Source of the DNA: Synaphobranchus kaupii | Taxonomy: Eukaryota > Chordata > Actinopteri > Anguilliformes > Synaphobranchidae | Direction: 5' to 3' | Assembly (NCBI GenBank): GCA_029718625.1 | Contig: CM056376.1 | Location: 29,294,424-29,358,423, forward strand | Length of the DNA stretch: 64,000 nucleotides | Shown here: one piece after another, positions 1-36,537 of the stretch | Numbering within the stretch: the first letter of the stretch is position 1 | Layout of the letters: every line of letters begins with the position of its first letter | Position numbers and translations under genes: made by a program | Notes under the pieces: model-generated | Told to the model about the DNA's origin: nothing | The model's input: the letters and a program-made list of their open reading frames with translations, nothing else | The model's database searches: none

Positions 1-24879
<24,879 letters not shown>

Positions 24880-25616
24880 GGGAGGGGCTTTTAACCCCCC
24901 CCCCCCCCCCCCCCCTGACTCCTCCTGGCCCGCCCACTACCCCGCCCCTCATTCCCCTCTCAGGGGGCAGAGCTATCCTCCCCCAGGACTCCTCCCATCC
25001 TGCAGGAGCTTGTGGCCACTCCAGGTTTTTTTTTTTTAATGATAATTTTGCCAGAGAGGTGCAGTTTCATATTCTCTGAATTTACAGAATGGGTTTTATT
25101 TTAATTTTACAAATTTCTGCTAGTGTCTCCTCTCTTTTTTGGTCATGTGACATTGTCTGGGAACAGCGCCGCTGTGAGATGTCCTTTTTTTTTTCTTTTC
25201 TTTTTTTTCGTGTGGCTGAAAAATGGCAGCTGCGGGCCTCCCTCCCTCTGTACGGGAAGCACACAGTGCCTGTGTTTCAGACACCTTCAGCTTTTAGGCA
25301 GGGTGGGGGGGCTTATCTGACTGGGGAGGGTGGATTGGGGGAGGGGGCGGGTCCTTGTGTTTGTATTACTCTAATAGCCGAAACCAATGCAGACCACAAT
25401 GCCAAATGCTGCACAGAGGTCAAAGGTGACAGACAGTGGAGGGAATTTCAGGCTGGCAAGGGACGCCTCTTTCTTATTTTATATTATTATTTAATTATCA
25501 TATATTTCCTTTTTTGGTGTGGGGGGGGTGTTTCAGGAATGGGGTCCTGTTCCAGTACTGGCCATTTGTGTGGAAAAAGGGATGTTAAAAAACAGCCTGC
25601 TCCCTGCTCTGTACAC

Positions 25617-25940
25617 CCTCCAGTGCAGCTGTCCAGTGCAGCTGTCCAGTGCAGCAGCTACAGTGCAGATCTTCAGTGCAGCTCTCCAGTGCAGAGCTGC
25701 TGAGCTCCAGTGCAGCTCTCTAGTGCAGAGCTGCAGCTCTCCAGTGCAGAGCTGCTGAGCTCCAGTGCGGAGCTGCAGAGATCCAATGCAGAGCTCCAGT
25801 GCAGCTCTCCAGTGCAGAGCTGTAGAGCTCCAGTGCAGCTCTCCAGTGCAGAGCTGCAAAGCTCCAGTGCAGCTCTCCAGTGCAGAGCTCCAGTGCAGCG
25901 CTGCAGTGCTCCAGTGCAGTGGTCCAGTGCAGAGCTCTAG
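25617..25940. repeat. Minisatellite in hectd4 3' UTR
   Basis: Units such as TGCAGCTCTCCAGTGCAGAG and CTCCAGTGCAGAGCTGC repeat in mixed order. AGCTC and GAGCT elements alternate, so the RNA could fold into many short hairpins. Long frames on both strands are artefacts. Confidence 0.9.
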
Positions 25941-27183
25941 CATGTGGACAAAGACTGTGCAGGACACTGTACAGCAATGCTTATGAAGCTTGATCGTTAA
26001 AGGAAAAATAAAACGAATCTGCCTATATAACAAGGGTGCATATATTTTATTCAAATCTATAAGAGGATATATAAGTAATGTAAAAAGCAGTAGTGGTAAT
26101 TTAAGAGCAGCAGGTGACCCCGGGGATGTGTGTGGAGGGCGATGGTTTGAGTTACCGTAGCTGGGGTTTGCACGGTGTGTGGGGGGGGGGGGGGGGGGGC
26201 TGCTCGTTAGTTTGTGGGGGGTGGGGGGGTATGAGAGGGCAAAGGCGATCCTATCGAAGCTGCCACCCACCTTCCAACCCCCCCCCCCCGCGTTGTGTGT
26301 GCCACTGCTTGAGTGCTTGTGGCCTCAACCCTGTTTATTTTTTGTCTTTTTTGGGGGGTTTTTTTGGGGTGGGGGTACTGCCCCATTGCACACAATGCGC
26401 TACCGTTCGCCAGACTCGGCCACAATCCGCGATGTGGAAAAGTTCTGCCTTCTTTTGCGGACTGCCTGCAGAAATCCACACTTCCTTTTTGTTGTTGCCC
26501 ATAACCAAACATGTACTTTACGGGAAAGTGAAATGTAAATAGAATTCTGCGTTTGATTTGGAAGCGACTTTTTTTTAAAAGCCGTTTCCCTACACATAGG
26601 ATGTTCTCTTCTTCCAGAAAGAACTAGATTATAAAAACTTAGTTTAAAAAAAAAGTGGATAATCTGCATTGGATTTCCAGTTTCCTTTTGTTTTTTTTAA
26701 ATTACCAGTAATATATCACTTAAATATTGTAACTCAGATGGATTCTATGTTCATTCTTATATTCATGGTGAAACCTGTTTTGTTGTAAAAAGTAAACTGA
26801 GGCGTCTGCTTAGCGCTGCGTGATTGGCCTCCGCTGGAGAGCTGTTTGAGATTGACAGGAGTTGGTTTGTTTGCCAATTTTCTTTTTTTGTTTTTGTTTT
26901 TTTAGTTCTTTTAAAGGTGACGATAGCTGTGACAGTAAACGCTGCTAACGAAACTGCTCTCTCTCTCAACGAGGAAGAGTGGAGGCTAAAGGACATATCT
27001 ACACACCGGTGTTACAATAAGAACGTGTGCTGTACATTTACTTGATATTTATTACAATTATTTATGGTTGCATTAACTTAACTTTTCCTGTGTGCCCTCT
27101 ACACATCTGGATCAGAAACTGATGTGTGATTGAATGAATTCTGCAGAGGAGGAAAAACAAGTTCAAGATTTCTGTGTCACAAT

Positions 27184-27189
27184 AATAAA
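27184..27189 (+). terminator. hectd4: Distal poly(A) signal of hectd4
   Basis: Canonical AATAAA on the hectd4 sense strand, about 2.3 kb after the stop codon. It is followed by a T-run and long (GT)n, the usual U/GU-rich context of cleavage and polyadenylation. An alternative AATAAA lies at 26007-26012. Confidence 0.6.
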
Positions 27190-27221
27190 CTTGTCTTGAT
27201 GTAAATGCCCGTCTGTTGTTT

Positions 27222-27291
27222 TTTTGTGTGTGTGTGTGCGTGCATGCCTGGGTGTGTGTATGGTTTATAGCGAGTGTGTTAGGGACCCTGC

Positions 27292-27340
<49 letters not shown>

Positions 27341-27368
27341 TTTATAGCATGTGTGTTAGGGTCCCTGC

Positions 27369-27407
<39 letters not shown>

Positions 27408-27636
27408 TTTATAGCGTGTGTGTTAGGGACCCTGCCCTGTGTGTGTGTGTGTGTAGTTTATAGCATGTGTGTTAGGGACCCTGCCCTGTGTGTGTGTGTG
27501 GTTTATAGCGTGTGTGTTAGGGACCCTGCCCTGTGTGTGTGTGTGTGTGTGGTTTATAGCGTGTGTGTTAAGGACCCTGCCCTGTGTGTGTGTGTGTGTG
27601 TGTGTGTGGTTTATAGCATGTGTGTTAGGGTCCCTG

Positions 27637-27678
<42 letters not shown>

Positions 27679-27862
27679 TTTATAGCGTGTGTGTTAGGGA
27701 CCCTGCCCTGCCCTGTGTGTGTGTGTGTGTGTGTGGTTTATAGCATGTGTGTTAGGGTCCCTGCCCTGTGTGTGTGTGTGTGTGTGTGGTTTATAGCATG
27801 TGTGTTAGGGACCCTGCCCTGTGTGTGTGTGTGGTTTATAGCGTGTGTGTTAGGGACCCTGC

Positions 27863-27913
<51 letters not shown>

Positions 27914-28270
27914 TTTATAGCATGTGTGTTAGGGACCCTGCCCTGTGTGTGTGTGTGGTTTATAGCGTGTGTGTTAGGGACCCTGCCCTGTGTGTGTGTG
28001 TGTGTGGTTTATAGCGTGTGTGTTAAGGACCCTGCCCTGTGTGTGTGTGTGTGTGTGTGGTTTATAGCGTGTGTGTTAGGGACACTGCCCTGTGTGTGTG
28101 TGTGTGTGTGTGTGTGTGGTTTATAGCATGTGTGTTAGGGACCCTGCCCTGTGTGTGTGTGTGTGGTTTATAGCATGTGTGTTAGGGACCCTGCCCTGTG
28201 TGTGTGTGTGGTTTATAGCGTGTGTGTTAGGGACCCTGCCCTGTGTGTGTGTGTGTGTTAGGGACCCTGC

Positions 28271-28311
<41 letters not shown>

Positions 28312-28467
28312 GGGACCCTGCCCTGTGTGTGTGTGTGGTTTATAGCGTGTGTGTTAGGGACCCTGCCCTGTGTGTGTGTGTGTGTTAGGGACCCTGCCCT
28401 GTGTGTGTGTGTGTGTGTGTGTGTTAGGGACCCTGCCCTGTGTGCGTGTGTGTGTTAGGGACCCTGC

Positions 28468-28502
<35 letters not shown>

Positions 28503-29372
28503 TTTATAGCGTGTGTGTTAGGGGCCCTGCCCTGTGTGTGTTAAGGACCCTGCCCTGTGTGTGTGTGTGTGTGTGTTAGGGACCCTGCCCTGTGTGTGTG
28601 TGTGTGTGTGTGTGTGGTTTATAGCGTGTGTGTTAGGGGCCCTGTGTGTGTGTGTGGTTTATACCGTGTGTGTTAGGAACCCTGCCCTGTGTGTGGTTTA
28701 TAGCATGTGTGTTAGGGGCCCTGTGTGTGTGTGTGTGGTTTATAGCGTGTGTGTTAGGGACACTGCCCTGTGTGTGTGTGTGTGTGTGTGTGTGTGGTTT
28801 ATACCGTGTGTGTTAGGAACCCTGCCCTGTGTGTGGTTTATAGCATGTGTGTTAGGGGCCCTGTGTGTGTGTGTGTGGTTTATAGAGTGTGTGTTAGGGA
28901 CCCTGCCCTGTGTGTGGTTTATAGCGTGTGTGTTAAGGACCCTGCCCTGAGTGTGTGTGTGTGTGTGTGTGTTAGGGACCCAGCCCTGTGTGTATGTGTT
29001 TGTGTGTGTGTGTGTGTGTTAGGGACCCTGCCCTGTGTGTGTGTGTGTGTGTGTGGTTTATAGCGTGTGTGTTAGGGACCCTGCCCTGAGTGTGTGTGTG
29101 TGTGTGTGTGTGTGTGGTTTATAGCGTGTGTGTGTGTTAGAGACCCTGCCCTGTGTGTGTGTGTGTGTGGTTTATAGCGTGTGTGTTAGGGACCCTGCCC
29201 TGAGTGTGTGTGTGTGTTAGGGACCCAGCCCTGTGTGTGTGTGTGTGTGTGGTTTATAGCGTGTGTGTTAGGGACCCTGCCCTGTGTGTGTGTGTGTGTG
29301 TGTTAGGGAAACTGCCCTGTGTGTGTGTGTGTGTGTTAGGGACACTGGCATGTGTGTGTGAGTTTGTGTGGT
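27222..29372. repeat. 2.1-kb GT-rich compound minisatellite
   Basis: (GT)n blocks of varying length alternate with GGTTTATAGCGTGTGTGTTA and GGGACCCTGCCCTG. It starts about 35 bp after the distal hectd4 poly(A) signal. All (CV)n-type reading frames here come from the repeat. Confidence 0.97.
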
Positions 29373-29379
29373 TTGTAAT

Positions 29380-29700
29380 GTTTTGGGGGGATGTTTGGTA
29401 CACATGGTTTTTAGCTGGCTGTGTTGGGGAGATGTTTGGCACACGTGGTTTTTAGCTGGCTGTGTTGGGGAGATGTTTGGTACACATGGTTTTTAGCTGG
29501 CTGTGTTGGTGAGATGTTTGGTACACATGGTTTTTAGCTGGCTGCGTTGGGGAGATGTTTGGTACACATGGTTTTTAGCTGGCTGTGTTGGGGCGATGTT
29601 TGGTGCACATGGTTTTTTGGAGTTATTGGGAGATGTTTGGCGCACATGGTTTTTAGGTGTTTTTGGGAGATGTTTGGTACACATGATTTTTAGCTGGTTT
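29380..29700. repeat. About 42-bp minisatellite, seven to eight copies
   Basis: Units of GAGATGTTTGGTACACATGG with TTTTTAGCTGGCTGTGTTGG follow directly on the GT-rich array; the last units are shortened. Confidence 0.92.
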
Positions 29701-30863
29701 TGGGACAGGGCACATGTGGAGGACTCCAGTTTCCCATCAGGCCCCCATAGGACATGTGAAGGTGGGCGGGGCTATAAGGGGAGCGAAGGTGTCCAGCCAA
29801 GGTGAGTTGAGTCACAGCTGCGTCCGACCCATCCTGGACCCCTTCCCCATTTCTGCAGCTCCCAGCCAGCTGGCTGTCTTATGTAAGGGGGTCATTACAT
29901 CAGCCCGTCAAGGCCTGGATACCTCCAGACGTCTGTGGGGCAGGTGGCAAGCCAAATCCGGCTGGCTAACACCCCCTCCCTGCCACCCCCTGTGACCTCT
30001 GCCCCCCCCCCCCGACCCTGCCCCCCCACACCGGCGGCTGTATATTGTGTCCCGTTTCATGTTAAATATGTAAGAGGTGGTGTCTCCACTGGGAATGCTC
30101 GGAATGTTCGCGCAAGGAAACTGGGGTGTGTTGATGAGACAGGGACTGGGGGGGGATGTCATTGCATAACATGAGTGCGCTTATATACAGCTGATTACTG
30201 CCAGGCCTTGGGGGGCCCCTCAGCCAGCGCCTCTCTTTTTATGAGTTCCCAGCCAATCGGGACGCGGCATGGGGTTACGCCCTCAAGTGTGGGCCAATGG
30301 GGCAGGGGGCTGTAAAAGCCACCACGGACGGCGGCATTGACCCAGAGACAATGCCTCCCCCATCTCAGATTAGATTAGCAAAGCCCTGCGTTTACGGCAT
30401 TCGCGCGGCTGTGCCGCTTTCCGTCTATATCTTTCTATCCTTATATTGCAATGCAAAGCACAAACCCCCCTTTTTATATGACCATCTGGTCCTTTTCCCT
30501 GTTTTATATGGGTTTGTATATTGAGTTGTTTGAGTGCTCTTATAGGCATTTTGTGTCCCGGCACTTAGTCTATTGTTATTAATGCTCTGTGTTCAACAGA
30601 TGACAGGAACTGGCCAGTTACGTCAGATCAGAAGCACTTGATGTTATAGATAAGAGAACTTTCTCACGTATTAGCGTGTCATTTGTTATGTCCTTTGCAA
30701 ATGTGTGGACATCAAGCTCCTTCTCCTCTAATCTTTTTTTAACCCTTCGGAAACACAAACTAGCGTGTTCATGTTTCTGTTAGATCTATGCTGAAGAACA
30801 CATGGCTTCCTTATGTCAATGTTTACAACTGTCCCGAGTCTGGGCCCTATGGAGAATGCATTT
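29701..30863. other. Intergenic stretch with no recognised gene
   Basis: GC-rich to about 30370, then AT-rich. Several short reading frames exist but none shows a conserved motif or splice-consistent extension. I see no gene here. Confidence 0.6.
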
Positions 30864-30864
30864 A

Positions 30865-32477
30865 CAGTGGTGTTCAAATAAATAGCAGTGCGTTAAAAAA
30901 GTGAATAAAGTGCAAATATTTTTTAATAGCTTTTAGTTCCATATTTCAAATGTAGTGGAAACATTACACATTCAATTCCAAATCAAAGCATTAACAAATT
31001 GTATCAAGTCTGCGTTATTCTTTTACAGGAAGCAAAGAAAAGGAATATTAATCTGTTAAAAAAAAATAGCAGTGTTGACATTTTTCTCTTCAAACTCAAA
31101 CACACTGTATAAACTGAAGAAATTTTTCAAGATTTAACTTCACTTTAAATTACTGAACTAATATTTAGTTGCATAACCATTGTTTTTGATAACTGCTGCG
31201 CATCTGCGTCAACCAACTTCTGGCACCTAGAAACAGGTATTTCAGCCCAGGATGAACGAACTACATTCCACAGTTCCTGTGAATTTTTGGGTTTTGCTTC
31301 AGAAACTGCATTTTTAATGTCACCCCACAAGTTTTCAATGGGGTTGAGGTCGGGGGATTGAGCTGGCCACTCCATTACCTCAATCTTTTTTGTCTGGAAC
31401 CAAGATGTTGCTCGCTTACTCGTGTGTTTGGGGTCGTTGTCTTGTTGAAATACCCATTTCAGGGGCATTTTCTCTTCGGCATACGGCAACATAATCTCTT
31501 CAAGTATTTTTATGTATTCAAACTGATCCATGATTCCTGGTATACGATAAATAGGCCCAACACCGTAGTATGAAAAACATCCCCATACCATAATTTTTGC
31601 GCCACCATGCCTTCACAGTGTACTGTGGCTTGAATTCAGTATTCGGGGGTCGTCTGACGTACTGTCGACGACCACTAGACCCGAAAAGAACAATTTTACT
31701 CTCATCAGTCCACAGAATGTTACGCCATTTCTCTTTGGGCCAATCGATGTGTTCCTTGGCAAATTTTAACCGATTCTGCACATGCCGTTTTTTCAACAAT
31801 GGTGCTTTACGGGGGCTTCTTCTTGATAGCTTAGCTTCGATCAAATGTCTTCTGACTGTAACAGCACTTACAGGTAATTTTAGATCATCTTTGATCTTTC
31901 TGGAGGTAATGATTGGCTGAATCTTTGCCATTCTGACTATTCTTTGATCCGTTTTAACAGTAGTTGCTCGTTTTCTTCCGCGTGTTTCGGGTTTTTGTTG
32001 CCATTTAAAGCATTTGAGATCATTTTAGCTGAGCATCCTATAATTTGCTGCACTTCTTTATACGTTTTCCCCTCTCCAATCAACTTTTTAATCAAATTAA
32101 GTTGTTCCTCCGAACAATGTTTGGAACGGCCCATTTTACTTAGCAGTTCAGAAGGAAATATATTTTATAACAATGTGTGAAACATTTGCTTCCCTTCTTC
32201 CTTAATAAAGGACAATTAATGACACCTGTTTTTTCACAGAATGAATGAATTCTCTAATTAAACTCCACACTGCTATTATTTTGAACACGCCCCTTTCAAT
32301 GAATGAGTCAGTTACTCAGAACAAGCAGCGTGCATGTCATGACAGTTGGGTCTGTTGTTTTTCTATTACACTACTACATCTACAAGTAAATTATTTGCCA
32401 TGCAGAAATATCACTACTACTAATAACTGGTTCATCAGGTTAGTGATGTTGTACTGCTATTTTTTTTAACACAACTG
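30865..32477 (-). mobile_element. Tc1-like transposon, near full length, frameshifted transposase
   Basis: A 1,613-bp element flanked by TA. Its ends CAGTGGTGTTCAAATAAATA and the complement of TATTTTTTTTAACACAACTG form inverted repeats. A transposase is encoded on the minus strand from 32134 to about 31145. It has an N-terminal helix-turn-helix part (MGRSKHCSEEQLNLIKKLIG), a GRKR-type segment, and a DDE domain with [16 protein letters not shown] and [11 protein letters not shown]. The second Asp and the Glu are separated by 34 residues, the Tc1 DD34E pattern. At least two frameshifts (near 31960-31990 and near 31590) disable it. Confidence 0.93.
31145..32134 (-). pseudogene. Tc1-like transposase pseudogene
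   Basis: Three overlapping frames together carry a complete Tc1 transposase. Residues 1-65 are in one frame (32134-31937), the DNA-binding to first-Asp part is in a second (31931-31518), and the [10 protein letters not shown] to C-terminus part is in a third (31591-31145). All three catalytic acidic residues are still encoded, so decay is recent or limited to small indels. Length is close to the usual 340 residues. Confidence 0.88.
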
Positions 32478-32916
32478 TATATACAGTATGTGTGTGTCTG
32501 ATGTGTTTTTTTTTTTCGTTTTTTTTCTTACCCTGTTAAATATGTGAATCGAATGCTATTTTTGATTTAGCCATTTCATTTAAAAAATAGATAAACCCTT
32601 ATTTATTCTGAAGAATAATGAATGTTTGGTATAAAAGGTGTTTGTTGAGGTATTTGGTATTTGCTTCCAGGATGAAGTAAATAAATGTAAACGTAGTTAA
32701 GCTGGCTAGTTTATTTGTTTTTGCAGTTTGTCCAGTGCTTCTGGTTCCATGGTCTTGTTTTTATCTGATGTTTCCAGTGTCCTTGTTTAGCGTTTGTGTG
32801 TTTGGAGACTTCTCACTGGTGAAGCTCTGCTATGATAATGCAGTCTGCTCATCTGCCCTCATCTTTACCTTTCTGCTCTGTCACAATCCTAAGAATGACC
32901 TAGGCAAGGCGAGGCA

Positions 32917-33345
32917 AGTTTATTTATATAGCACATTTCATACACGGAGGCAATTCAAAGTGCTTTACATAAATACGGAATAAGACGTACAATAAAACAG
33001 GAATAAAATGCAGGGATTAAAATCAAAGTGCACATGCGGTGCAGAACATAAAGGTTTTCAGCCTAGTTTTAAAATTGGTCAGAGTTGGGGCGTGTCTGAG
33101 ATCATCTGGAAGTTTGTAACAGCTGTGTGTAGCATAATAACTGAACGCTGCCTCACCATGTTTTGTATTAACTCTGGGAATAATTAGTAGACCGCTCCCA
33201 GATGACCTTAGGGGTCTGGCAGGTTTATATGATAGAAGCAGGTCAGAAATGTATTTTGGTCCTAGGCCATTGAGTGATTTGTAGACATGCACCAGTATTT
33301 TAAAGTCAATTCTCTGAGAGATTGGAAGCCAGTGCAAAGACCTGA
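32917..33345 (-). mobile_element. L2-type LINE fragment (RT C-terminus and tail)
   Basis: The minus strand encodes HWLPISQRIDFKILVHVYKS, LNGLGPKYISDLLLSYKPAR and KLPDDLRHAPTLTNFKTRLK, the C-terminal signature of L2 reverse transcriptase. A tail with AGCACTTTGAATTGCC-like and TATATAAATAAA sequence follows towards 32917. It is 5'-truncated. Confidence 0.82.
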
Positions 33346-34351
33346 GAATTGGATCGAAGGATGATTAAGTACGTATAAACTAATGATACAGAGAAATGAT
33401 ATTGTATATTAAAACTGAAGCTGTGGCTGATGCATGATCTTTAAACTACTTCCCGTGAAGATTTATTGTAAAAATAATCTTTCTTTCAAAACTCAGTGCA
33501 AGAAAAATGAAAACCTACTTTTGTTTACAGAGATTACCCAAGCACTCTGCCCTTTAGTTGGGTGTCATATTACTTATAAATGTTCTGTGTTTGGTCTCAT
33601 AATGTGACCGAATATATCCAGTTTGTAAAAACCTTACCCCAGTGTTGGCATTGGTTATATTCAAAATGTACAATTAAGTTGCAAGGTGTTCCAAACAATG
33701 ATGCCAAAAGTCCTAAAGTTACAAATTCACATGGTTACATACTTTCCTGATGTATGCTCTGGCATACTGTGCCTCGTGCATTAGTTGGGAATGTTTTGCT
33801 TTTCAGAATGTTATCATTTTAATTCCAAGCAGGACAGAGACGCGATATTCTCCAAAAAAACAACATAATTTAATCATTTTTTTAAATAAGACATGTACAA
33901 AAGTGCTGAATTCAAATGCATACATTGCTATATTTTACATGAACACATAATGGCGCGAGCAAACACGCAAGTAATTATATTCTTAAACCTAATCTATGAT
34001 GTCATACCTGTGGAACACTGCCACGACAAAGAGTCCTTGTAGTTCTAACCAAAGATATACCGTTTAAGATGCACCTGCAGTCATAACTGTGTGGGCATCC
34101 ACCTGTACAGGGATCATAGTTGGTCTGTCAGTCTGTCTGTGTGTCAGTCTGTCCGAGAGGCCGGGAACTGGATGCGAATCGGTCACAGTCTGGAATGATT
34201 TGGCCCGGCAGGCCAGTGAGGGGGCGGGGCGGGGTTATTGCTCTCGATTCGACATCCTTAGCATCTGGTTCCAGTTGGGGGCCCAGGTTAATCAGGGCTT
34301 CTGTGGGGTGTTGGGGTAGGTAGGGGTGGGTGGTCTGTGGGGTGTTTTTGG

Positions 34352-34387
<36 letters not shown>

Positions 34388-34399
34388 AGTTTGGGGTTC
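33346..34399. other. Region downstream of sds; possible 3' UTR
   Basis: There is no gene motif. The minus strand has ATTAAA at 33874-33869, a possible sds poly(A) signal. A run of about 35 G (34351-34386) lies 14 bp beyond the sds stop, so the sds transcript would have a poly-C stretch in its 3' UTR. Both assignments are inference. Confidence 0.4.
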
Positions 34400-36481
34400 T
34401 CAGCAGGACATTCCCAGTTGTACTTTTAGCTTATATAGCTGTGCCAGACTGATGTTATTTCCCCCACAGACCACAACCACCACCGGACCCAGGTTCCGCC
34501 CCAGCTTCCCCTCTTTCTGAAGGCCGTTCAGGATGTTGCTGTACACCGCAGCCAGGGCGGCGCCACAACGCCGGCTCCACCAGAATCTTCTCATCATCTA
34601 GGGAAGCACAAAACGTAGGTTGTGAGTGAGTGAGTGAGTGAGTGAGTGAGTGGAGTGAGTGAGTGAGTGGAGTGAGTGAGTGAGTGAGTGAGTGAGTGAG
34701 TGAGTGAGTGAGTGAGTGAGTGAGTGAGTGAGTGAGTGAGTGAGTGAGTGAGTGAGTGAGTGAGTGAGTGAGTGAGTGAGTGAGTGAGTGAGTGAGTGAG
34801 TGAGTGAGTGAGTGAGTGAGTGAGTGAGTGAGTGAGTGAGTGAGTGAGTGAGTGAGTGAGTGAGTGAGTGAGTGAGTGAGTGAGTGAGTGAGTGAGTGAG
34901 TGAGTGAGTGAGTGAGTGAGTGAGTGAGTGAGCACATTTTTAAAGTACTAAAATATTCGGGACAGCTTTTGGGAGTATTTTGTGAGGGTTGTGCACCGCT
35001 ACCCCATCACAGTGTTAGTCCTCCACACTTCAGGATCAGAATAAGGTTTTTCTAAAATTTCCCCAAAGATTACAGTCTACAGTGCAATCATCTAACTGAT
35101 GCCCTTTATTCAGAGGAACTATCCAGGAAGTACAGGTCAACGAGACAATCGCACATCACAATCAGTGCTGGTGAAACCTGTCTTCAAAAAGAGATACAAG
35201 AAGCAAACGCTGATAGGTGTTAAAGGTGATCTCTGGCCCTAGTCCAAACTCCAGTGATACGACCTTTATCTTTTTCTCTTAGCACCTTAATCTGAATGTT
35301 CTCACGAGATCACAAGGGTCAGATTTCTACACTTCTACGCTGTCTTCTATGTTTGGGTCCCTTCCTCATCTTTAATAGCCTCTATCGTATGTATTTTCTG
35401 AGTAAGGTATAACCTGTATAACCCTCACATTATTTAATTCACTTGGCAGACACTCTTATCCAGAGCGACGAACATCAGTGTTATAAAAACATCAGGAATA
35501 CAAAAATGTGGCATCGCCAAGACTGCACAGAGGCCCATTTATAATAAAGCAGAGTAATGTCCACCTAATAAACAGTGATAAATCTAGGGTACGACTAGAT
35601 ATGACAGATAACCTGATCTTTACACAACCATGTTAAAGCAATATTCAGAACAAAATTATTTTTTTATTTTATTTATTTTTTAAGTAATGCGGTATGTTGA
35701 TAATTCTCAAGGATTTGAAGGAACTTTTCAATTTTATTTTCCTGGATCTGTAGGGTTAAAATCATTCTAAGTACGTATTTGACTCAGGCCTGCATTATAA
35801 GGCGCTTGCATGCGGGCTTGTTCACACTAACATGTTTAAGCCACTGAGGGTGCGGAACTCACCCATGAAATGCTCAACGGCCATCACGGCCTCCTGGTCA
35901 GTCACCAGCTGGGAGAAGACGGCGTGTTCCTGGGCTAGCTTCAGCGTCTGCGCGGCTACACGGTTTAGACCCAGGGTGGTGGCAACACTGCGGGGAGGGG
36001 GGAGGGAGGAGGTCAGAGAACCGGTGTGTGATGTGAGTGTGAGTGTGAGTGTGAGCGAGCGTGTGCGAGTGTGAGCGAGTGTGTGTGAGTGTGCGCGACT
36101 GAGTGGCTGGATGAATCAGATCTGTAAATGAAAAACCAGCACACCCAGGGTGGCAGACCTCTGCTTTATAGGGATTTTTCCATTGTAGCAAATGAAAATG
36201 TGCTCACTTCCTGTGGGATGTAGAGGTCAGTACCTGGTGATTTTGGGCAGCGTGACCAGCTCCCCTTTCTCCATGGCAGCGTTCAGGCTGTGTGCCCCCA
36301 CAGTCTCCATGGCGATGATGGGAACGTCTTCCCAGCCAGCCCGGCGGAGCCCCTCCACCACCCCACACATGAGGCCCCCCGCCCCCCACAGACAGCACCA
36401 CCGCACCCGGCTTCACCTCCAGCTCCGCCTCCAACTCCCTCACCAGAGACGTGTGGCCCTCCCTGTACACATAAACACACA

Positions 36482-36537
<56 letters not shown>

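Larger units (their letters stand above)
24880..27206 (+). other. hectd4: hectd4 3' untranslated region
   Basis: No coding potential belongs to this stretch. It starts with a poly-C run (24894-24915), contains a GCAGAGCTCCAGT-type minisatellite at 25617-25940, and has G- and T-rich homopolymers at 26177-26200 and 26340-26370. AATAAA at 26007-26012 is a possible proximal poly(A) signal. AATAAA at 27184-27189 is the best distal one, followed 35-50 bp later by a GT-rich array that would serve as the downstream element. The UTR limits are inferred. Confidence 0.65.

Noticed and set aside
25089..25703. 204-codon frame in the hectd4 3' UTR
   Set aside because: Low-complexity translation with no domain, lying after the conserved hectd4 stop and running into a minisatellite.
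27222..29372. TTAGGG motifs suggesting an interstitial telomere
   Set aside because: The hexamer occurs once per long unit within TTAGGGACCC and never in tandem.
34455..34937. (THSL)n reading frame continuing into the sds exon
   Set aside because: It reads through the (GAGT)n intronic tract; the acceptor at 34598 defines the exon.
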